From Kiritimatiellales bacterium (lineage in GTDB: Bacteria > Verrucomicrobiota > Kiritimatiellia > UBA8416 > JAIOPI01): 47,841 nt of DNA. Position 1 is the first letter of the stretch, and every line of letters starts with the position of its first letter. Below, in pieces: positions 35,907 through 45,715 of this stretch. Position numbers and translations under genes: made by a program. The DNA lies in assembly GCA_945949405.1 (NCBI GenBank), contig CAMFEP010000003.1, forward strand, positions 1 to 47,841, read 5' to 3'. The notes under the pieces are model-generated. The model did no database searches, was not told the DNA's origin, and was given only the letters and a program-made list of their open reading frames with translations.

Positions 35907-37463
35907 ATGTCCACTGAACGACAAATCGCCTTGAGCACGGGCGGCCGCTATACCGCCATTGCCATCTCGACCGTGATCGGGTTCGTCCTCACGCCGTACC
36001 TCATCCATGCCATCGGCGTGATGGCCTACGGCTTGCAAGCGCTTTCAACCCAGACCATTCAGATCGTAAGCCTCGCCGCCACCGCCATCGGCGTCAGCTA
36101 TGAACGCCATGCCGCCGCGCACTATGCCCGCAAAGAATTCGATCGCATGAACACCATTCTCTCGGTGGGCCTGCAACTGTCGCTGATCTCCGCCAGTTTA
36201 TTGCTCGCCGGCGCCCTCGTGTCTGCCCTCTATGCCAAAAGTTTTTTTGACCTCCCGGATGAACTCGTGCATGACGCCCGCCTTGTGCTTGCCATCACCG
36301 GCTTCGCCGCGGCGTGCCATATCGTCTACGGCGTTTGGAAATCGCCCCTCTTTATCACACAGCGCTTCTATCTCGAATCGCTGGGCCAGATCCTCGCCAC
36401 CATCGGCGCCGCCGTCGGCGTGGTCCTGATCTTTAACTGGCACCACCCCTCAATCATCACTTGGGTCCTGCTTGCCTGTGGCCTGCGCGTCTTGCTGGAA
36501 TGGTGCTGCGTCATTCCCCTGTGCCGGCGCGCCCTGCCCGAAATGCACGTGACGCTGCGCAACACCGCCTCCCGTGCACAATTCGTGAGCATCTTGAGCT
36601 TCGGCGGCCTCACCTTCCTCGCCGTCATCGGTTCGTTGCTCTATTACGCCTGCGATTCGATCATTATTGCCAATCTGGATTCGCTCGGCATCGGACAGGT
36701 CACCTACTACAGCGTGGCCCAACGCTGGGATCCGCAAATCCGCATGGTGATCACCGCCTTCGGAGGCGTACTCACGCCGCTGATGACCGCCGACGCCGCC
36801 GTCGGCAACCTCGACCGCCTGCGTAACACCGTCCTGCGCGGATCACGCTACGCCCTGATCCTCGCGCTCTACCCCTCCATCGTGCTCGGAGTCTTTGCCG
36901 TCCCATTCTTCCATTTATGGCTCGGCCCGGAATTTTCGGAGGCCAGCGTGCCCGTCCTGCGGGTGATCCTCGTGGGCCTCGTCGCGTCCGTGCCCGGCAT
37001 CATCGCTTACCAGGCCCTCACCGCCCTTGGCCAACTCAAATGGGCCGCCGTGACCACCCTCGCCGCCGGCGTGCTGAATATTGTCCTCGCCATCGTCCTC
37101 GTGCGCTTCGCGCATCTCGGCCTGGTCGGTGTCGCCATTGCCAGTGCCAGCGCCATCATCATCGTCCATGCCGTCTGCTTCCCCATCATCTTAAGCCGCG
37201 CTGCCGCGTTACCGGTGACGACCCTGGGGTTGCACGGCGCCCTGCGCGCCTTGCTCGGCGGCCTCCCCCTGCTCGCCTTCGGCCTCGCCATCCACCAAAT
37301 CTGGCACGCCCGCAACCTCATGGAACTGATGCTGCAGTTCGCCGTTTGCGGCTTGTTCTACGCCGCCAGCGTCTGGACCATCAGCCTCACCAGCGAAGAT
37401 CGACGCAAGGTCCGCTCAGCCCTCGCAACCCTGCCCGGCCTAAAATCCCGCGCCCCACGCTGA
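35907..37463 (+). CDS. Wzx-like polysaccharide flippase
   Basis: MSTERQIALSTGGRYTAIAISTVIGFVLTPYLIHAIGVMAYGLQALS...; polytopic, typical MOP-superfamily N-terminus. Confidence 0.87.
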   Translation: MSTERQIALSTGGRYTAIAISTVIGFVLTPYLIHAIGVMAYGLQALSTQTIQIVSLAATAIGVSYERHAAAHYARKEFDRMNTILSVGLQLSLISASLLLAGALVSALYAKSFFDLPDELVHDARLVLAITGFAAACHIVYGVWKSPLFITQRFYLESLGQILATIGAAVGVVLIFNWHHPSIITWVLLACGLRVLLEWCCVIPLCRRALPEMHVTLRNTASRAQFVSILSFGGLTFLAVIGSLLYYACDSIIIANLDSLGIGQVTYYSVAQRWDPQIRMVITAFGGVLTPLMTADAAVGNLDRLRNTVLRGSRYALILALYPSIVLGVFAVPFFHLWLGPEFSEASVPVLRVILVGLVASVPGIIAYQALTALGQLKWAAVTTLAAGVLNIVLAIVLVRFAHLGLVGVAIASASAIIIVHAVCFPIILSRAAALPVTTLGLHGALRALLGGLPLLAFGLAIHQIWHARNLMELMLQFAVCGLFYAASVWTISLTSEDRRKVRSALATLPGLKSRAPR

Positions 37464-37477
37464 TCGCCTCTGAAATT

Positions 37478-38647
37478 ATGCACCTCGCCTGGATCTCAAC
37501 GTTTGCCATGGACGAATGCCGCGGCGGTTGGCCGGCCGCGCACCACGGACTTTTTCAGGCCATGCAGCATAACGTACCTCGCCTCACCGCCATCGGACCC
37601 CTCACCGCCCCCGTCGACGCCTGGGCCAAGTGGCGCAGCCGCCTCGCCGCCGCCTGCACCGGCCGCCGCCGCTTGTGGCCCTACTCCGACCGCCGCCTCG
37701 ACGCCTTCGCCGCCGCGTACCAGTCGCGCATCCCACAACCCCCGCCCGATGCCGTGCTCTTTTTTGGCGTGGCCGAATTTTTGCGCACAACCCCGCAAGT
37801 CCCCTTCGCCTGTTACACCGATTCCGCCTTCGTCCCCTTCCTCGAAACCTATCACGCGCACCGCCATTACGCCGTCGCGGAACTGCGCCGGCTGAAGGAA
37901 CTCGAAAGCGCCTGGCTGCGCCGCCAGCTCCGCGTCTTTACCTCGTCCAGCTTCGCCGCCCAACAAATCGTGACCCGCTACAGCCTCTCCCCGGAGCGCG
38001 TCGTGCCCGTCGGTATCGGCGCCAATCTTTCCGCCGCACCACCCACCGCAATCGCATCCCCGCGCCGCCGCAGCGTCCTCTTCGTCAGCACCGACTTCGC
38101 GCGCAAAGGCGGCCCCCTCGCCCTCGCCGCCGTGCGCCTCGCGCGCGTGCAATTGCCCGACCTGACCCTCGACGTGATTGGCGACTATCCCGCCCAAGCC
38201 GTGCGCCAGCCCTTTGTCCGCACCCACGGCTGGATCGATAAAAATACGCCGGAAGGCCTCGCGCGCTTTGAATCCCTGCTCCAGCAAAGCGGCGTCCTCC
38301 TGCTGCTATCGCGCACCGACCTCACCCCCACCGCATTGTGCGAAGCCTTCGCCTACGGTTTACCCGCCATCGCCTCCGCGGTCGGCGGCATCCCGGAAAT
38401 GATCGTGGATGGCGAATCCGGCTGGCTCGTTCCATCCGGTGCCACCGCCCCACAAATTGCGGAACGCCTCGTGGCCGCCCTCACCAATCCCGCCCGCCGC
38501 GACGCCTGCGGCCACCAGGCACGGCGCGCGTACGAGACGCGCTGGAACTGGAATTCCGTCGCCCACGCCATCATCACCGAACTGAAAACCGCAATTGTAG
38601 GGGCGTCGATTGCGACGCCCGCAAATACAATGGCGGCTCCATCATGA
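37478..38647 (+). CDS. Glycosyltransferase, GT4-like
   Basis: SVLFVSTDFARKGGPLALAAV...LLLLSRTDLTPTALCEAFAYGLPAIASAVGGIPEMIVDGESGWLV. Confidence 0.87.
   Translation: MHLAWISTFAMDECRGGWPAAHHGLFQAMQHNVPRLTAIGPLTAPVDAWAKWRSRLAAACTGRRRLWPYSDRRLDAFAAAYQSRIPQPPPDAVLFFGVAEFLRTTPQVPFACYTDSAFVPFLETYHAHRHYAVAELRRLKELESAWLRRQLRVFTSSSFAAQQIVTRYSLSPERVVPVGIGANLSAAPPTAIASPRRRSVLFVSTDFARKGGPLALAAVRLARVQLPDLTLDVIGDYPAQAVRQPFVRTHGWIDKNTPEGLARFESLLQQSGVLLLLSRTDLTPTALCEAFAYGLPAIASAVGGIPEMIVDGESGWLVPSGATAPQIAERLVAALTNPARRDACGHQARRAYETRWNWNSVAHAIITELKTAIVGASIATPANTMAAPS
38598..38622. repeat. GC hairpin GTAGGGGCGTCGATTGCGACGCCC overlapping the GT stop region
   Basis: GGGCGTCG ATTG CGACGCCC inverted repeat. Confidence 0.8.
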
Positions 38648-39822
38648 AAGTCGTCGTCGCGCAAAAAGGCAGTCGCGAACATTTTCTGGTGGCCCGCGCC
38701 CTGCACCGCCAGGACATGCTCGCGCAGCTTATCGTGGATTGGTACCCACCCGCCGGCCTGCTGGGCCGCTTTCTGCCAATGGCTTTTGGAAAGCCCTGCG
38801 AAGAACTACCCCGCGAAAAAATCGCCGCCATGAATACCCTCGGCCTGCAGTTCCGCTGGCGCCAACGCGCCGCCACACGCACCGGGAATCCGCATGCAGC
38901 CTTTCTCGCCACGGATGCCATGTTTGCCCGCCGCATCGCGGCCCGCCGCTTGCCGCCCCACGATGCATTTTTCGGCTATGCCTACGCCTCCCTCGAAGCC
39001 CTCGAAGCCGCCCGCGATCGCGGCACCCTCGCCGTCGTGGATCAAATCGACCCCGGCTTTCCAGAACAACAACTCGTCGAAGCCGAGGCGCGTGCCTGGC
39101 CACAACTCGCCCTGCCCAGCCCCCCGGTGCCCCCCGCCTATTTCGACCGTGCCCGCCGCGAGTGGCAGATCGCGGATATCATCGTCGTCAATTCCGAGTG
39201 GACCCGCGAACTTCTGCGCCAGGACGGCGCTCCCGATTCAAAAATCGCCGTCCTGCCGCTCGCTTATGAACCGCCAATTGCTCCCGCACCACGCCAGCAC
39301 GCAAACCGCCCCTTGCGCATCCTCTGGCTCGGATCCGTCTCGCTCCGCAAAGGCATTCAATATTTGATCGAAGCCGCCCGCCAACTCACGGATGCGCCCG
39401 TCGAGTTTCACATCGCCGGCCCCCTGCACATCCGCCACAAGGCCCTCGACACTGCCCCCGCCAACATGCGCTGGCTCGGTCATATTCCCGCCGCCAATGC
39501 CACCGCGCTCTACGCCGCGTCCGACCTCTTCGTGCTCCCCACGATCTCCGACGGCTTTGCCATCACCCAGCTCGAAGCCCTCGCCCACGGCCTGCCCGTC
39601 GTGGTCACGCCCAACTGCGCCCGCGTCGTGGAAGACGGCGCCACCGGTTTTGTCGTACCGCCTCGCGACCCCACCGCGCTCGCGGAAGCCCTGCTGCGTT
39701 TCGTGCGCGATCCTCAATTACTCGAAACCATGTCACCGCGCTGTATCCGCCGCGCCCGGGAATTTTCCATTGATCGATATTCCCGCCAACTCGCCACCCT
39801 GCTGCAGGAACGTATCCAATGA
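38644..39822 (+). CDS. Glycosyltransferase, GT4-like
   Basis: RILWLGSVSLRKGIQYLIEAARQL...LFVLPTISDGFAITQLEALAHGLPVVVTPNCARVVEDGATGFVV; ATGA overlap with upstream gene. Confidence 0.88.
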   Translation: MKVVVAQKGSREHFLVARALHRQDMLAQLIVDWYPPAGLLGRFLPMAFGKPCEELPREKIAAMNTLGLQFRWRQRAATRTGNPHAAFLATDAMFARRIAARRLPPHDAFFGYAYASLEALEAARDRGTLAVVDQIDPGFPEQQLVEAEARAWPQLALPSPPVPPAYFDRARREWQIADIIVVNSEWTRELLRQDGAPDSKIAVLPLAYEPPIAPAPRQHANRPLRILWLGSVSLRKGIQYLIEAARQLTDAPVEFHIAGPLHIRHKALDTAPANMRWLGHIPAANATALYAASDLFVLPTISDGFAITQLEALAHGLPVVVTPNCARVVEDGATGFVVPPRDPTALAEALLRFVRDPQLLETMSPRCIRRAREFSIDRYSRQLATLLQERIQ

Positions 39823-39868
39823 AATATCCGCGTCAACTTTACACGGTAAAATCCCCGCCAACTGCCAT

Positions 39869-39900
39869 CGGGAGGGGCGGCCGCCTGGCCGCCCTGTTCC
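39869..39900. repeat. GC hairpin repeat CGGGAGGGGCGGCCGCCTGGCCGCCCTGTTCC between two GT genes
   Basis: Near-identical to 5498 and 21728 copies. Confidence 0.88.
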
Positions 39901-39912
39901 AGGACTACACCC

Positions 39913-41103
39913 ATGCCTGATGTCCCCGCAAAAAATTGCGCCGTCCTCCACGTGGCCCTCAATCCCATCACCGGCCCCTGGAGCGTCATGCGCGAACTGG
40001 CCCTCGCTCAGGCCGCCTCGGGCCTCTATGCCGGTGTCGGTTTCGGCATCATTCACGATGCCGCCTGGCCATCCCTCTATCTCGATGAATTGCACAACAC
40101 CCAACTCCCCGCGTTCGAACGCACCACACCCAAACTCTTCGGCACCGCGTCCTTTCTGTGGCAGGTCTTCCGCCGCCCCGGCATCGAATCCTGGGTGGCC
40201 GCCTTCCGCCAACAGACCGGCGCCCAACGCGTCGTCGTGCATTTCCATAACGCATGGATGAGCGGCGTCTTTCTCCCCTTGCACACCACCACCGGCGCGG
40301 ACACTATATGCGTCGCCACCATTCACGGCGTCAATGCGCAGCTCGATGGCAAACCCCTCCGCCGCGCCGCCCACCGCTGGATGGCGCGGCGCCTGGCGCA
40401 TGCGCCAGCCCACCTGACCTCGGTCGACACCGCCAACCTCGCCCTCGCCGAATCCATGTTCGCCCTGCCTCCCGCGCGCTTCACGGTGATTGCCAACGGC
40501 GTCCCCGCCGCATCCCGCCCCGGCTGCCCCTTCGCCCACGGTGCCGCGGAGTTCACCCTCGGCCACGTCGGCAGCATCACGGAACGCAAAGGCTGGCGCC
40601 TCGCCGCCGAAGCCGCCGTGCGCGCCGCGTCCACCGGCCGCCGCGTCCGCGTCCTCATCGCCGGAATCGGCGATGAATCCGCTGACGCCACCGCCTACGC
40701 CACACAGCACCCCGCCGTCGTCACCTACCTCGGCCACCGCAACAACCCCCGCGAGTCCATCATGCCGGAACTCGATCTGCTCGCGGTCATGTCCGTGCAG
40801 GAGGGCCTCCCCATGTCGATCATCGAAGCCCAGTCCGCTGGCGTCCCCGTCGCCGCCACCAGCGTCGGCGGAATCCCCCATGCCGTGCGACCCGGCATCA
40901 GCGGCCACCTCGTCGAACGCTCCGTGGACGCCCTCTCCCACGTCATCTGCGATCTCTACGACCACCGCGAAACGCTCGCCGCCTTGAGCACCACCACCCT
41001 GGCCTTGTTCCGCAAAGAATTTGCCATCGATCACGTCGTTCGCCAGTATCACACCCTGTATATGCAGCCCAACCCCCTTTTCCCAATGTCCACGGCCCCA
41101 TGA
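39913..41103 (+). CDS. Glycosyltransferase, GT4-like
   Basis: FTLGHVGSITERKGWRLAAEAAV...LLAVMSVQEGLPMSIIEAQSAGVPVAATSVGGIPHAV. Confidence 0.87.
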   Translation: MPDVPAKNCAVLHVALNPITGPWSVMRELALAQAASGLYAGVGFGIIHDAAWPSLYLDELHNTQLPAFERTTPKLFGTASFLWQVFRRPGIESWVAAFRQQTGAQRVVVHFHNAWMSGVFLPLHTTTGADTICVATIHGVNAQLDGKPLRRAAHRWMARRLAHAPAHLTSVDTANLALAESMFALPPARFTVIANGVPAASRPGCPFAHGAAEFTLGHVGSITERKGWRLAAEAAVRAASTGRRVRVLIAGIGDESADATAYATQHPAVVTYLGHRNNPRESIMPELDLLAVMSVQEGLPMSIIEAQSAGVPVAATSVGGIPHAVRPGISGHLVERSVDALSHVICDLYDHRETLAALSTTTLALFRKEFAIDHVVRQYHTLYMQPNPLFPMSTAP

Positions 41104-42125
41104 CGTCTATCCCCACCATCGGCATTTGCATCCCCACCCGCAACCAGGCCGGCACCCTGGCCGAAACGCTCCACTCCGCCTTCGCCCAAACCCGCGCGCC
41201 CATCGACGTGATCGTCTGCGACGACGCCGGCTCCGACGACACCCCCGCCGTGATCGACACGTTTCGCGCGCAATTGCCCGCCGATCAACGCGCCATCTTG
41301 CGCTATGTCCGCCACCCGCAAGCCCTCGGCATCGGTGGCAATTTCGATTTCGCCGTGCGCGCCGCACACGGCACCTATTGCGTGAAAGTCGATTCGGATG
41401 ATGTACTGGAACCCACGTACATTGAAACCCTCGCGGCGCTGCTCGACGCCCATCCCCAGGCGGGCTGGGCCCATTGCAACGTGCTGAACATCCATCCCGA
41501 TGGACGCCCCATCAGCCTCGCCCACAACCGCAAACGCTCCGGCTTCGCCCCGCCCCCGCAAGTGTTCCAGTCTTACCTGCATCACAACGACACCTGCCAT
41601 TGCGTCTTGATCCGCCGCGCCGCGTACGAAACCGCAGGCGGCTATCGCCCCGTCATGCGAACCTGCGAGGACTGGCTGCTCTGGCTGGAGATGTGCCTTG
41701 CCGGTTTTGGCAATGTCTATTGCGAACACCCGCTCGCCCGCATGCGCAAATACCACGACCGACAGGAACTCATGGCCCGCCGCCGGCTCGATTTTGTCGA
41801 CGCCGCCGCCCGCATGCTCGCCACCATGGAATCGTCCCTCACGGAAGCCCGCGCCCACACCCTCGGCGTGTCGCCCGCCTCCGCCATCACCACCCTGCGC
41901 AACAGCGTCGCCGGTCAGGTCCGCTATGCCGTCCTGCACGAGGCCGACCCCGCCGTGCGCACGCGCCTGCTGGACGCCATCATCCAGTTCGCGCCCACCC
42001 CGCGAAACCGGCTCTGGTGCCAGGCCGCCCGCCGTCTTCCCCCACCACTCATGCGCCTGCCCACGCAACTCGACGCCGCGGCGCGCCACGTCGCGCGCAA
42101 AACCCTGCAACTGTTTCGAGGATAA
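41100..42125 (+). CDS. Glycosyltransferase family 2
   Basis: PTIGICIPTRNQAGTLAETLHSAFAQTRAPIDVIVCDDAGSDDTPAVID...YCVKVDSDDVLEP; ATGA overlap. Confidence 0.92.
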   Translation: MTSIPTIGICIPTRNQAGTLAETLHSAFAQTRAPIDVIVCDDAGSDDTPAVIDTFRAQLPADQRAILRYVRHPQALGIGGNFDFAVRAAHGTYCVKVDSDDVLEPTYIETLAALLDAHPQAGWAHCNVLNIHPDGRPISLAHNRKRSGFAPPPQVFQSYLHHNDTCHCVLIRRAAYETAGGYRPVMRTCEDWLLWLEMCLAGFGNVYCEHPLARMRKYHDRQELMARRRLDFVDAAARMLATMESSLTEARAHTLGVSPASAITTLRNSVAGQVRYAVLHEADPAVRTRLLDAIIQFAPTPRNRLWCQAARRLPPPLMRLPTQLDAAARHVARKTLQLFRG

Positions 42126-42131
42126 CACGCC

Positions 42132-43040
42132 ATGAATATTCCCGACCCAACGCGCTGCGCCATTCTCATCCCCACGCGCAACCGCCCCGGCATTTTACGC
42201 GACAGCCTCACGCGTATTCGCGAAGCCGGATTCGGCAACCTTTCTCTCTGGATCTATGACGATGTCTCGGATGACCCCGGCGCCATCGCCCGCGCCGCCA
42301 CCGAAGCCTGGCCCGGCGCCCATGTGATTCATGGAAAAGTCCACGCCGGCCAGGCGCACGGCCGTAACGTCCTGCTCCAGTCCTGCCAGTGCGAGTTCGC
42401 CATCATGCTCGATGACGATCAGTATTTTCTCGAATCCGGCCGCCTCCTCGAACACCTCGACCCCGCCCGCCGTGATCCGGCCTGCGCCGCCGTGTCCTTC
42501 CAATGCCGCGACAAGGCCGATGGCCGCCTGGATGTGCCCGCGCACATCACCGCCCGCCGCTGCGCCTCGTTCATGGGCGGCTGCGTCATGTTCCACGTCC
42601 CCAGCATTCTCGCCGTCGGTGGCTATCGCGAATTCTGGGGCTACGGCTACGAGGAACCGGAACTGACCACGCGCCTCTTCGCGCGCGGCTACCATGTCTG
42701 GTACGATCCCTCAGTCCTGATCGAGCACAACCATATCATCACCTCGGAAGCCCGGCGCAATGATGTGGAGTATGATTTTTTTTATGTGCGCAATGTCCTC
42801 CTGATGTCGTCCATGAACATGCCGCTGTGGTTTGGTTTGCCGCTGGGCCTGTACCGCGCCATCCGCCGCGCGCTGGCCATCCACCGCAATCCCCTCACCA
42901 AATTCAAGGCCATCTTGAGCGGCTTTTACCGCACGTTCCGCCACTGGCATGAGCGCACCCCCATGTCCACCCGCGAAGCCGTCACCTGGCTGCGCTTCAC
43001 CCGCGACTGGTTCCGGTTCCGCGCTGACACAGGAAATTAA
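42132..43040 (+). CDS. Glycosyltransferase family 2
   Basis: RCAILIPTRNRPGILRDSLTRI...LWIYDDVSDDP...FAIMLDDDQYFLESG...FMGGCVMFHVPSILAVGGYREFWGYGYEEPELTTRLF. Confidence 0.9.
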   Translation: MNIPDPTRCAILIPTRNRPGILRDSLTRIREAGFGNLSLWIYDDVSDDPGAIARAATEAWPGAHVIHGKVHAGQAHGRNVLLQSCQCEFAIMLDDDQYFLESGRLLEHLDPARRDPACAAVSFQCRDKADGRLDVPAHITARRCASFMGGCVMFHVPSILAVGGYREFWGYGYEEPELTTRLFARGYHVWYDPSVLIEHNHIITSEARRNDVEYDFFYVRNVLLMSSMNMPLWFGLPLGLYRAIRRALAIHRNPLTKFKAILSGFYRTFRHWHERTPMSTREAVTWLRFTRDWFRFRADTGN

Positions 43041-43045
43041 TTCGC

Positions 43046-44509
43046 ATGTCTCTTCTCCCCAGCCAGCCCCCGCCCGCTCCCGCGCACGACCCCGTCCCGG
43101 ATTCCAATTTTTTCGACTGCCGCCTCACGCGCGGCGAGGGATGGATTCTCGTGTATACCCTCATCAGCGCCATGGCCCTGCAATGCGAGCCCGTGCTGAA
43201 ATCGGTCTTCGCCTATCCCTTGATCATTGCGATGGCGATTCTGGGCTGGCTCTCGCCGTTTTCCGGCATGTTCTACATCGCCTGCGCCCAAAGCCTGCCC
43301 TTCCCGGAACACGCCCCCTTCAACCCCGCGCAGCTCGGCGTACTGACCTGGCTGGTCGTCGCGCTGCTGCGTTACCGAGGCCTGCGCTTCCACGGCATCA
43401 AACATCTCTTGGTCTATCTGCCATTCTTGCTGTGGATGGAATTACTCTGGGATGACCCCATCCCGGTGTTTTCGCTCAAAAGCGAGTACGCCAAGGCCAT
43501 CATGTATATGGTGATCGCCTGCCAGCTCATCAATGAATCGAAGGGGCGCCATCTGAAAAGCCTGATGGGCCTCTGCCTCGGAGCCTTGATGGTGACCAAC
43601 GCCTACTGGGGCGCGGCCCTGGGCCTGCCCATTCAACTTTCCGACTGGGGCGGCGCGCGCCAGGAATTTACCCGCCTGGGCGGTGCCCGCGCGGATTCGA
43701 TCATGGTTTGGCCGCCCACCCTCATGGGCGCCTTCGGCATCGTCGGCATCGCCTTCAGCGTCCTGACCCGTGCCCCCTCGCGCCAGACCTCCGTGCTCAA
43801 GTGGCTGGCCTGCGCCGTCTTCCTGCTGTCGCTGCCACCCCTGCTGGGAACAATGTCGAACGCTGCCTACCTCGGCTGGAGCCTGATGCTGGGATGGACC
43901 CTCTGGCTGATGCACATCCTGCATATTCGCGGCCGCCTGCCCATCCAGTTGGCCCGCAACGTCGTGGGCGCCTTGCTGATGTTCGCCTGCGCCATGGTCA
44001 TCTGCTACCAGACCGACACCCTGAACATCCGCTCGCGCATGCACGCCCTGAAAATCACCTATGCGGAGCAAAGCGAAGAATTCGGCCTCGCCGCATCCCG
44101 CTCACTCGACTGGCAATACTCAATCAAATCCATCGCCAGCCATCCGGTCACAGGCCGCGCCTTCGCCGAGGATACCGAGGAGGCGCCCCCAGGCTACCTC
44201 CCCTCCATGCCCGGCGAACACATGGGCAATTTTTTTTCCCACAATGTCTTTCTTGATATCGGCCGCCAGACCGGACTCCCCGGCGCCGCCATGCTGCTGA
44301 TCTTTTTCTTTTACCCGCTCGTGCGGCTCTGGCGCCGCCGCCAGTTCGATCGCTACATGGCCTTCATGCTCGCCCATTTCGCCCTGACCCTCTTCTGGAT
44401 GGTCCTCTCATTCCCCTTCTATAAAACCTTCTGGGCCTTCTGGATTCTGGCCTGCATCGCCGGCGATCCCATCCCACCCCCCGCCCGCACCCTCCGCGCT
44501 GCATCCTGA
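43046..44509 (+). CDS. Second polytopic O-antigen ligase/polymerase-like protein
   Basis: Many TM segments; SHNVFLDIGRQTGLPGAAMLLIFFFYPLV near the C-terminus. Confidence 0.78.
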   Translation: MSLLPSQPPPAPAHDPVPDSNFFDCRLTRGEGWILVYTLISAMALQCEPVLKSVFAYPLIIAMAILGWLSPFSGMFYIACAQSLPFPEHAPFNPAQLGVLTWLVVALLRYRGLRFHGIKHLLVYLPFLLWMELLWDDPIPVFSLKSEYAKAIMYMVIACQLINESKGRHLKSLMGLCLGALMVTNAYWGAALGLPIQLSDWGGARQEFTRLGGARADSIMVWPPTLMGAFGIVGIAFSVLTRAPSRQTSVLKWLACAVFLLSLPPLLGTMSNAAYLGWSLMLGWTLWLMHILHIRGRLPIQLARNVVGALLMFACAMVICYQTDTLNIRSRMHALKITYAEQSEEFGLAASRSLDWQYSIKSIASHPVTGRAFAEDTEEAPPGYLPSMPGEHMGNFFSHNVFLDIGRQTGLPGAAMLLIFFFYPLVRLWRRRQFDRYMAFMLAHFALTLFWMVLSFPFYKTFWAFWILACIAGDPIPPPARTLRAAS

Positions 44510-44511
44510 CC

Positions 44512-45711
44512 ATGCCTGCCATCGTTATTCTTTTTACGCGCTTCGGCCCCTACCACATGGCGCGCATCGCCGCCACTGCGCGCTTCGCCGCCGCCACGGG
44601 CGACGAAATCATCGGCATGGAAATCACCCGCACGGATCACGCCTACGCCTGGGGCCCCGTCGACGACACCCCCGCCTTCCGCCGCGTCACCCTTTTTCCC
44701 GACACCGGGTACGAATCGCTTTCGCCCGCGCAAATTACCGCCGCCCTGCAGCAGGCGCTCGACACCATCGCCCCCCGCGCCGTGGCCCTGCCCGGCTGGT
44801 CCTTCCCGGAATCCCTCGCCGGCCTCCGCTGGTGCCACCGCACGGGCGCCATCCCGATCCTGATGAGCGAAAGCGCGCGCGGCGACGCCTCACGCTCCAT
44901 CATGCGCGAATTCGTGAAGCGCTGCCTCGTCCGCCATTTCGCGGCCGCACTGGTTGGTGGAAGCCGGCACGCCGCCTACGCCGCCGCACTGGGCCTCGCC
45001 GCCTCTTCCATCCACCTCGGCTACGATGTCGTCGACAACGATTATTTTTCCGAGGGCGCAACCCAAGCCCGCGCCCAAGCCCCCGCCCTGCGCGCGCAAT
45101 ACCGCCTGCCGGAACGCTACATCCTCGCCTCCTGCCGCTTCATCCCTAAAAAAAATCTCGACCGCCTTCTCACCGCTTTTGCCGCCTTTCACGAAAAACC
45201 CGCCGCCGCCAACTGGCACCTCGTGCTCTGTGGTGATGGCGAACTGCGCCAATCTCTCGAACACCAGGCCGCCTCCCTCGGCATCGCCGCCTTCACGCAT
45301 TTCCCCGGCTTCACTTCCTATCGCGACTTGCCCATCTATTACGGCCTCGCCTCCCTCTTCGTCCACGCGAGCACCGTGGAGCAATGGGGCCTTGTGGTGA
45401 ACGAAGCCATGGCCGCCGCACTTCCCGTGCTCGTGTCGGAGCGCTGCGGCTGCGTGCCGGAATTGGTCCACAACGGAAAAAATGGATTCACCTTTAATCC
45501 GGAAAACATCGGGGACCTAACCGCACGCCTGACCCATATGACCACCTCGCCCGCCCATCTGTCCTCCATGGGCGCCGCCAGCCGCGACATCATCCGCCCC
45601 TGGTCCCCGGACCGCTTCGCCGCAGGCCTCATGGCCGCCCGCGACGCCGCCCGCCAAACCCCCGCCCGCCCCACCATCCTCGCCCGCACCGTGTTTTCCC
45701 TTGTGAAATAA
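44512..45711 (+). CDS. Glycosyltransferase, GT4-like
   Basis: RYILASCRFIPKKNLDRLLTAFAAF...LFVHASTVEQWGLVVNEAMAAALPVLVSERCGCVPELVHNGKNGFTF. Confidence 0.9.
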   Translation: MPAIVILFTRFGPYHMARIAATARFAAATGDEIIGMEITRTDHAYAWGPVDDTPAFRRVTLFPDTGYESLSPAQITAALQQALDTIAPRAVALPGWSFPESLAGLRWCHRTGAIPILMSESARGDASRSIMREFVKRCLVRHFAAALVGGSRHAAYAAALGLAASSIHLGYDVVDNDYFSEGATQARAQAPALRAQYRLPERYILASCRFIPKKNLDRLLTAFAAFHEKPAAANWHLVLCGDGELRQSLEHQAASLGIAAFTHFPGFTSYRDLPIYYGLASLFVHASTVEQWGLVVNEAMAAALPVLVSERCGCVPELVHNGKNGFTFNPENIGDLTARLTHMTTSPAHLSSMGAASRDIIRPWSPDRFAAGLMAARDAARQTPARPTILARTVFSLVK

Positions 45712-45715
45712 CCAT

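Noticed and set aside
36917-37477. Long N-terminal extension of the GT ORF (track start 36917)
   Set aside because: The extension overlaps the Wzx flippase in another frame and has Arg/Pro-rich composition; the ATG at 37478 gives a normal GT N-terminus.
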